From Haemaphysalis longicornis (Eukaryota > Arthropoda > Arachnida > Ixodida > Ixodidae): DNA of 64,000 bases. The notes beneath the pieces are model-generated. The model made no database searches and was not told where the DNA came from. It was given only the letters and a program-made list of their open reading frames with translations. The stretch covers positions 109,877,118-109,941,117 of the forward strand of contig CM023448.1 in the NCBI GenBank assembly GCA_013339765.2, in the 5' to 3' direction. The translations under genes and the position numbers were made by a program. How positions within the stretch are numbered: position 1 is the first letter of the stretch; every line of letters starts with the position of its first letter. This document shows, one piece after another, positions 57,449-64,000 of the stretch.

Positions 57449-57614
57449 GCGTTGTTTTTCTTTCTTTCTTTCTTCTGTATATTTAAAAAATGTTTACTTA
57501 ATTAACCGTAGTAAAAAGAAAAGAGCCTAACCACACCCCCTATGCCTCCTTTGGCATTGTAGACTGCCGACCTATCTTTCTGTATTTCCTCAACGAGCCC
57601 TCATTTCCTTACTA

Positions 57615-57617
57615 TAT

Positions 57618-57711
<94 letters not shown>

Positions 57712-57714
57712 ATG
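57615..57714 (+). repeat. (TA)n with (GT)n microsatellite
   Basis: TA arrays surround a GT run at 57680-57704. The stretch CAACGAGCCCTCATTTCCTT just before it (57590-57609) matches the loop repeats of foldback copy A. Confidence 0.95.
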
Positions 57715-59439
57715 GCACGTAACATTAATATGCGGCCTCTAAGCGTGAACCGCAAGATAGCGCAAAAAATACTTCTTGATAGGACTGGTGCATATATTTG
57801 TATGATCTTCGGCAGAAAAAAGCCAGCCGTGGAAAAGAAGTGGCAGCGTACGTATATCTCACGCGCTGCGATGCGTATTGGCCTAAGCGAAGGCAGCCGC
57901 GCCGAGACCTTTTTATTATTTGCTTAGTTTTTACTGCAGACTCGTGCCACAGAAAGTGCATGTTAATAAGCACAGTGTGGAACCCGAACGCGTTATGCAA
58001 GTGAGAGGTGCGTGCGTTGCGGAATTTATATATAGAGATGTACACGCCTTTTATGCGCCGACGCAAACTAACGAAAGTTCTGGAGGTTGGGTGTCGTCAC
58101 TGCGCCCTTTTGCGCAAAGTGGTTACTTCAACATAACACTGTCGCGCATTTCAAATCACTGCTTTTGCCTCATTTCTAGTGTGAAAGAAATGTAACAAGT
58201 GCTTCTTCGAGCTGTCGGTATGCGGGACGCTGCAGCTTACCGCCGTCTGCTCTTTGTCAGCCCATTAAATCCACCCTTTATTTGAGTCACTCCGACTTAC
58301 AGAACGGGCAAACAGCTTTTGCGCGTCTCAGCTTCATTACAGCAATCTAATGCGCCGCAGAACATTACTTCGCTTTGACGTAAGCGATGAAACTATGAAC
58401 TGAAGCAAGTTGGTCGCGATTAGACGAAGGTCACGCACGGGCGACGAAGAGAGTTGTGCGTCATCGCGCCTTCACCGTGACGCCATGCCGGGCTTATCTA
58501 TTCACCATATATGCCACTTCTTCTGCTAGTTCCTCCCGTCGCATTCCTATGAGGTTCTGATCGGCATTTAAAACGTGACATCAAGCGTGTAGGCACGCTT
58601 CATGGTGAAATACTCGGTTTTGGGCAGCCGCACGTGCAATTAGCTATGTCCAGGAGCCTTAGTAAAGGTTAACGCAATGTTGCCTTCTGCAAGCTAGGAT
58701 TGAAAGGCTCGCGCAACGTCTAAGGTATGCTAAAATGGAAGCTCTCATCAACCGAATGACGCTTTTCACTGGCACCTCAGAGATTGTAATTTTATTCAAA
58801 TTGAAGGGTACCCCCAGGGATCATTGCCCAAAAAACACATGGAAGTGTGGGATTTGAATATGAGTGTTCAGAGCGGGATCAGGGTCCACTACCAACAGCG
58901 CTATCTCCGCACGTAGGCAGCGGTAGGATAAAAGTGAGAGTAGTGCGATCCGCGTGACATGTAATTAAACGTCAGTGGCGCAGGTGCATACCAGCCGCGC
59001 AGAAATCTGCTTCCGGCGAAGCTGTGCGTGTGTCATTAGTCTGCCTCTTTAAACCAATTCCAGCCAAGAGAAGAAGGAACGGAAGCGAAGAAAGAGACGC
59101 AGACACAACATAGTAGTAAAAGAGCCCTGTCCAAGTACTTGATGCAAATAGAAGAAACGAAAGAAGCGCTAACACAGTGTACCAGTTAAAAGTGTCTTTA
59201 GTAAGCATCGCCAGGCTTTGCACTTAAAAGCATGTAAGCATATTTACGTGCCCCGAGGAATTTTATTAGTGCATTAGCATTAGATAGGCATGTCGGCATG
59301 TCAGCGCCGTCGATCTGTCAACAGAGCGAGTGACAGAGGAGTGCAGGGCGACAGAATGGAGAGACTGGCGCGGGGAGAGCTTCCTTCGCGGTGGGTCCGA
59401 CTAGAACCACTAAATAAGTTACGCTTAAGAGTAACGACA
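57715..59439. other. No recognisable gene
   Basis: Frames at 57725-58066 (-) and 58972-59223 (-) are open but unrecognised; the latter is rich in hydrophobic residues by base composition. There is no clear repeat structure. Confidence 0.35.
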
Positions 59440-60130
59440 CTCACGCATGGCGGCATCCATTTTTGTGTCTGAAGCCAGGGCGGCCGCCTTTATGCGCCAT
59501 ATTGCGGCTTACATTGACGGGCGGAATTCGTCAGGGCGCCGTTTGGCAACCATGACTGCTGTGTTTACTATTCGAAGATTTAGAGACAGCGCGCCAGTGC
59601 GGTAAGGGTCAGGCTCGGTTACGCTAGCGTAGCTTATTTAGTGGCTCTAGGTTACGCTAGAGCCACTAATTAAGCTACGCTTTGTAAGTGGCTATAGGTT
59701 ACGCTGGGCCACTGTCGTTCTTTTCCAGCGGGAAGCGATGCAGGCGTTTTCCACCTTCCCGCCGGTTGAAACAGCCCAGTACAGAGCAGCACGGCATCGC
59801 TACTCTGTCTGGGGGCCTAAAAACTCCCTCTCGACGTGTCATACAGCCACACTGCGCTCCGAAAATCACGACTTATCGAAGGGCGCGCGCGCGGCAACAC
59901 AGAGGCACCAAAATGTCAGCATCCGTGGGCCTCCCGGGGTAAACAAATCTCACGTGACGCGGTTCGACCAATGGCCGCTGTCAGCGGCATACAGCAATGA
60001 CAGAAAAGAGTGCCGATACTCCGAAACCTCATCTATTGGCTCTAGTTCAGACGTTTCCATGGCGACGTCATGTCTAAGCGTGGCCCGCAACCTGCCTATC
60101 TGCAGGTCACGTGACTGCCGCCATTACTAG
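59440..60130. promoter_or_regulatory. Promoter-like GC-rich patch
   Basis: CpG-rich sequence with several promoter-type sites: CGCCATATTG (YY1-like), CACGTGAC twice (about 59952 and 60105), GACCAATGG and CTATTGGCT (CCAAT boxes), GTTTCCATGGCGAC (close to an RFX X-box), GACGTCATG (CRE-like) and TGCCGCCATTAC. A short ATG frame at 59552-59601 ends in CG|GTAAGG, which could be a first exon with a splice donor, but 16 codons are too few to test. Chance clustering cannot be excluded. Confidence 0.3.
59627..59680. repeat. Hairpin, 23-bp stem
   Basis: GCGTAGCTTATTTAGTGGCT CTA pairs with TAGAGCCACTAATTAAGCTA CGC across an 8-nt loop with one mismatch. A related AGAACCACTAAATAAGTTAC stretch is at 59403, so this is a repeated unit. 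Confidence 0.75.
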
Positions 60131-62149
60131 CACGCGTTGTGAAGGGTGCAGCCAGTCCAGGGCCTCAAAACAGCGAGCAAGGCGTGCACATCTTGCACAG
60201 CCTGAAGTTCACGAGAGAGGGGGACGAGATGCTCGCGCATCTTTATTCCACCGAAATGGGATAAATCCAGAAGGCAAAAGTACAGTTGAAAACCGAGCAA
60301 TAATTTAAATAAACAATAAAGGGAACGTATTTTGTAAGAACAACAACGAGAAAATCTGATACATTACAGCTTTGAACTTGCGTGAACAATTTAGGGTATC
60401 AAGGAGAGAAAAACTACAAATCTTGACAGTACCATAAAATTGTGAAAAGAAAACATCTGACCTATCACTCACGTGTTTCGTACAAATCACCAGAGAACTA
60501 GGCAAAAAGACAAAGGTGACTTGTTTCGACGAAATTCTATCTTCAGTCACTTTTTAAATATATGGATGAATGGAGATCGGTCTATCATGCCAGTTTGGCT
60601 CAAATGTGGTTGGGATTTGGTGCAGTTCTCCATAATTATTTTCCGTGTTTGGTTTCGGAAAATTGTTGCTGTGACAATATCTGCGAAGAAATTGAAATCT
60701 TAATACTCATACATTAGAGGAAAAACGGCATTGTCACTTTTTGTGAGAAAAAAGTATCTCGGAAAACGGAAAGGCGTAGTTCGTAAGGCACGAATTGTCA
60801 TAATCCACAGGTTGCTAGAAGGAAGGTTTCCAACGTTCGTGTTTTCTCAAATTTTCTGCACGCGATTGAACTGTACATAGTAAAACAAAAAAAAAATAAT
60901 TTCATCTACGAAGTACGGGTCACCACTTTCGAATTTTGATCGACAAACTTATAGAACTGGCAGTCTTACGCAGAACGATGTTTGCTTGTGTAGTCCATTT
61001 AAGGGAAACGAAAAACAGGACAACGTTTGGTTTTTTTTTTTTTGTTTTTTTTTCTCTTAAGTGAAAGACCATACGTTTCGTAGTTCTACTGGTTTTTTTT
61101 TTATACTGCCAACGGCGCCTTGTTTGCTGAGAAATAAATCATTTTAGGCTGGCGTTACTTGCTGCCATTTACCTTCCTATTTTTTTCGTCGTGAACGTCA
61201 CACAGGGCTGAAGGCGAGCGGGAGCCTGACTTTACTCGATCGTCGCAATCTTCATGAAAGGTGGTTCTCATTGGATTTCACTTTTGTTTCAAATATTGCG
61301 AGCTAACAAATCTGTCGCCAAGCCTCTCCCGTGCTTTCTGCCCCTGGAGAAACTTTCAAGGATGCACTACGCTTGGCGGAAAGTGTATAAAATACACACG
61401 CCAAATTGGCCTGCATCGAAGTTTGCGGCCGCCGCGTCCCGGTAGCTATCCGCTGTAATCCATCTCTGGCTTTAGCCGCTGGCTGTTGTATATGCTTACA
61501 TGCATGCTCTAGTAATAAATAGGTATGGTAGGCTTCGCGTTCGCAAGCAAGCACATTTTGACTGTGCTTGTACGCAAGGCGAAACAGTTCAGCGAAATCA
61601 CGACTCACACAAAGCCTACCGACTGTTGTGAGGGATCCAATTTCATAACGTTTGCTAGCCGAGGTTTGTCTATTTTATGAAGAACGTGCTCCCCAAAAGC
61701 TCCCGCGTGGATTTATTTAGCGTTTACATGTCTCTGCATCGGTGATCGTTTCAGAAGAACGCCTCGAGAAGCTCCACCAATCCCCTCTCGCCGTGCATAC
61801 GGAGATTCATGATGTGACAATCTGTAGCGCGAAAACATGTGTGGGCCTTGATACTTGTTTTAACTGTTTTGGAATTTTTGGATCAATAAGCAATTGCTGC
61901 TGCTGCGAGCGGGGTATTTTTGTATTGAGACAATCAAATTTAGTTACTACAACATTGTTTCTGCAATATCGAAGCACGTGGTTTTATTTTTGGCGTTCTG
62001 TTCGCGTCCACAGTCAACGGGATTTGCCTTGTCACCGCGACGTCACGCACCTCCGCATCAACTTGGCAATGAATGCAAGGCGCTCGGTTGATTTCCGCTT
62101 AACTCGTGGTGGCCGGTGTTTTTGTGCTCTAAGGATGAATATGCAAGCG
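60131..62149. other. No recognisable gene
   Basis: AT-rich with T-runs at about 61031-61055. ORFs are short and without domains. Confidence 0.35.
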
Positions 62150-62375
62150 AGTGGGTCCCCGCGGCGCAGTGGCCGGGGCGTTTTGCTGCTGAGGCAGGGG
62201 CGCGGGTTCGATGCCCGCAACGGGGGCCGTTTTTCTGGGGAAAGCAAAAAACGAAAGCACACGTGTGTTGAGATTTCGGCGCACTAAAAGTGAACTAAAT
62301 TAATCCGGAACCCCCTCAATGGCGCGCCTGATAGTCCAGGCGTAGCTTCGGCGCGTGAAGTCCCTACAGCACAAC
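62150..62375 (+). mobile_element. Ruka-like: Old, decayed SINE copy
   Basis: Recognisable blocks in order: GCGGCGCAGTGGCCGGGGCG, TTTTGCTGCTGAGGCAGGGG, B-box GGTTCGATGCCC, TTTTTCTGGGGAAAGC, GAGATTTCGGCGCAC, AATTAATCCGGAACC and ATGGCGCGCCTGA. The (AATC)n tail is lost. Confidence 0.7.
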
Positions 62376-62512
62376 GCAAGGGAGTGAGAGCTGTAACAAG
62401 CTTGTGACGCGTAAAGCAAGTATACCTTAGTCGAGTCTCACGCTGCATCAGACGAAGCGGGGAGCAACCGCACCATTCAAGTCTGCGGGACCAAGGACGC
62501 CATGGGTATTGA

Positions 62513-62600
62513 CGATGATGATGGTGGTGGTGGTTGGTGTTTAATGGCGCAAGGCCAACCAGGGCAAAGAGCGCCAGAGAAGAAGTTATTTAATGGTTGA
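62513..62600 (-). mobile_element. 3' tail of an I-type LINE
   Basis: GATGATGATGG, TGGCGCAAGGCCA and CAGGGCAAAGAGCGCC are the reverse complement of the 3' end of the LINE at 50709-56271. No coding part remains: a very short 5'-truncated copy. Confidence 0.7.
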
Positions 62601-62759
62601 AGTGAAATGATTACAAGTGATTACGCTACTGATGTCCACTGTTTCCGCAATGGCGTTCGTGCTGGTTTAATGAACACGTAGCCTTGATGTTATTGAGATG
62701 GCGTCCTCCTCTCAAAAGTGCCGATGTTTGCGATGTTTTACGCGCGCGGTTTCAAATAA

Positions 62760-62820
62760 TATTTAATGTGTTCATTTTTCGTTTAATGTGTTTAATGTGT
62801 TCGTTTAATGTGTTCGCGTA
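62760..62820 (+). repeat. TTTAATGTGTTCG minisatellite
   Basis: Four or so imperfect TTTAATGTGTTCG units. A separate 21-bp tandem (TTGGCATAAAAGTCATAAAA G) occurs twice at about 62993-63034. Confidence 0.75.
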
Positions 62821-62916
62821 GAAGTGTCCGGATTGACGCTGAATTGGTCGTGGAGTCTGTTGTAAGCGAAGTACGGTAACTGAGCTCAAAAGAATTTTGG
62901 GTAAATTTCGGTCTAT

Positions 62917-62977
62917 GTGGGAATGGAACCGAGGGCCTCTGGAATGCAACACGAGCACGCAACCCTAAGGGCACGGA
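62917..62977 (-). pseudogene. tRNA-like relic
   Basis: On the minus strand GCCCTTAGGGTTGCGTGCTC resembles an A-box region and CGGTTCCATTCCCAC a B-box, in the right order and spacing. Stems are not convincing. Confidence 0.3.
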
Positions 62978-63044
62978 TTTTTTTTTATTTTATTGGCATA
63001 AAAGTCATAAAAGTTGGCATAAAAGTCATAACAACAAAGACACG

Positions 63045-63311
63045 TTACAAAGAGCGAAACAAATCCAACGCCGTGGCAGTGCGGCAACTATAGCTAAACG
63101 TGGACCTAGTAAATGCTTTGGGATCTTCGACGTCGCTGCCCCAACATCCGGCGCGCGAGCAGTACCAAGTAAAAAGCGATGCGAACTTGGATATGTTCCG
63201 TCCATATGTCAGGCCTAACGTTATGCTTTGAGTGCTAACGTCGTCAATGGGTAACTGCAGCTTCACATAGGACGAGTTCGAGGAGGCTCGGCACGCCGTA
63301 AGGCCCAGCAT
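63045..63311 (-). CDS. Unrecognised 88-codon ORF with downstream poly(A) signal
   Basis: A minus-strand ATG frame with an in-frame stop four codons upstream, so complete as drawn. I do not recognise it. It has a Ser/Thr-rich middle and a few Cys. Downstream is a short tandem-repeat UTR, then CCAATAAAATAAAAAAAAAT near 62979-62998, an AATAAA followed by an A-run. That could be a terminal exon, a retroposed copy or chance. No splice acceptor is obvious. Confidence 0.2.
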   Translation of the reverse strand: MLGLTACRASSNSSYVKLQLPIDDVSTQSITLGLTYGRNISKFASLFTWYCSRAGCWGSDVEDPKAFTRSTFSYSCRTATALDLFRSL

Positions 63312-63690
63312 TACAGCCGCCTAGCGTTAAGACTGGATATTGGTAACAAGGGTGGCGGGCCAAGGCTCTTAGTCAAAATAGAGGAGAGAAGAAAAGGACG
63401 CAAAGTGGAAATAGTTTGGATATTGGTAGAGGACAGCTGAATCTCATGCTTTCGCACTCACTAAGGCTGAAAGTTGGGCTAGTTGGTGTTGACTTGGAAC
63501 CATTTTACACCATATTAAGTGCTTAGCTAAGTGTTCTTAAATTTTTTCGCACTATCTTGCGCGGTGGTAATGGTATTTAGACAGCAACTGTATTCTTGCT
63601 TTAAACCGCAACGAAAGGATCGGTTCTTCCAAGCAAAGGTATTCAGCTGTGCAACTACCCGTTGTAAAAGCTCCTTTTTCCCACTGTAGT
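63312..63690. other. No recognisable feature
   Basis: Nothing here can be supported. Confidence 0.35.
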
Positions 63691-63693
63691 GAT

Positions 63694-63827
63694 GTGACAA
63701 TGAAGCAGGCTACCAAATTACAAGGTCAGTATTGTACAGAGCAAAATGATTTATTGGTCTAGGTCACGGAGCAAGAACAATACAGGAGGGGAAACGAGGT
63801 TTCCTAGCGCCGCCAGATAATGTCACA
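63694..63827 (-). repeat. Possible short solo LTR
   Basis: The ends TGTGACA (63694) and TGTCACA (ending 63827) are inverted and give TG...CA termini. On the minus strand an AATAAA lies in CCAATAAATC. At 134 bp it is short for an LTR and no partner is in the window. Confidence 0.3.
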
Positions 63828-64000
63828 AGCGCTTGTAATAGGTTAAGTTAGCGGCATCTGCCGCGGGTGAAGAAACTGCGCGGCGCCGTGATCGCCATTT
63901 CACTGCGCGGCCACGGAATTAATAGCGGCCGCTAACATTTCGTCCACCAGGTGCCGCTACCCACTCCTGCACCGTCGCAGCTACCAAGTGTTGCAGTCCG

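Larger units (their letters stand above)
56843..57580. mobile_element. tRNA-bearing foldback element, copy B (complete)
   Basis: Left arm 56843-57141 and right arm 57286-57580 are near-perfect inverted copies around a 144-nt loop. Order from the outer end: GATAGGTCGGCAGTCTACAA, AAAAGAGCCTAACC block, CTTT-rich tract, tRNA-like unit, ATATAAATA box, ACCCTCAAGCGTCAGATACA, GTGGCGCTGG. The loop keeps the sequence that forms the arm core in copy A (CCCCCGGGG, CATCAAGGCTGCC), so copies A and B paired to different depths. TA repeats bound it. No ORF. Confidence 0.8.

Noticed and set aside
58972..59223. Small membrane protein on the minus strand
   Set aside because: The hydrophobic stretch comes from a TTCT-rich sequence, with no homologue I can name and no gene context.

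Overview
This is a repeat-dense eukaryotic window with no complete host gene that I can recognise. It most likely comes from a hard tick (Ixodidae). The main clues are several tRNA-derived SINEs that match what I know of the tick element Ruka: a tRNA-like head, an A-box and B-box, and an (AATC)n tail. The LINE C-termini, AT microsatellites and RNase H-bearing LINEs fit the same picture. The species is inferred, not shown. There are no bacterial operons, rRNA genes or CRISPR arrays.

Layout. 0-4.6 kb holds small inverted-repeat elements and a TTAA-flanked element carrying a tRNA-like unit. 4.6-9.4 kb holds one intact SINE with a target-site duplication (TSD) and otherwise anonymous DNA. 9.4-14.4 kb holds three LINE 3' fragments and two SINE copies inside a 135-bp perfect direct repeat. 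16.5-20 kb holds GC-rich repeats, microsatellites and a decayed RTE-type LINE. 21.4-23.3 kb is a long palindrome with a tRNA-like unit in each arm; a small Helentron-like element sits in its right arm. 26.5-32.9 kb holds a MITE with an empty-site relative nearby, a LINE fragment, a SINE and a LINE tail. 33.1-35.8 kb is a TTAA-bounded composite holding a second tRNA-bearing palindrome. 36.6-42.7 kb holds LINE fragments (one CR1/L2-like) inside a foldback composite. 42.7-48.1 kb is a Ty3/gypsy LTR retrotransposon on the minus strand with both LTRs but frameshifted genes. 48.7-56.5 kb is a hAT-like shell into which a full-length I-type LINE (50.7-56.3 kb, 13-bp TSD) has inserted. 56.6-57.6 kb holds two more palindromes, one a clean copy of the tRNA foldback. 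57.7-64 kb is mostly anonymous, with a promoter-like GC-rich patch at about 59.4-60.1 kb, old SINE and LINE tails, a short ORF with a downstream poly(A) signal, and a possible short solo LTR.

The most unusual signal is a recurring architecture: long inverted-repeat elements whose arms each carry what looks like a complete Pol III cassette (TATA-like box, tRNA-like body, T-run). It occurs in two unrelated sequence families, facing outward in one and inward in the other. In the first family the cloverleaf is nearly perfect, but the base before the anticodon is A instead of the usual U, and the anticodon differs between copies. All reading was done by eye; identities and boundaries are approximate unless stated.
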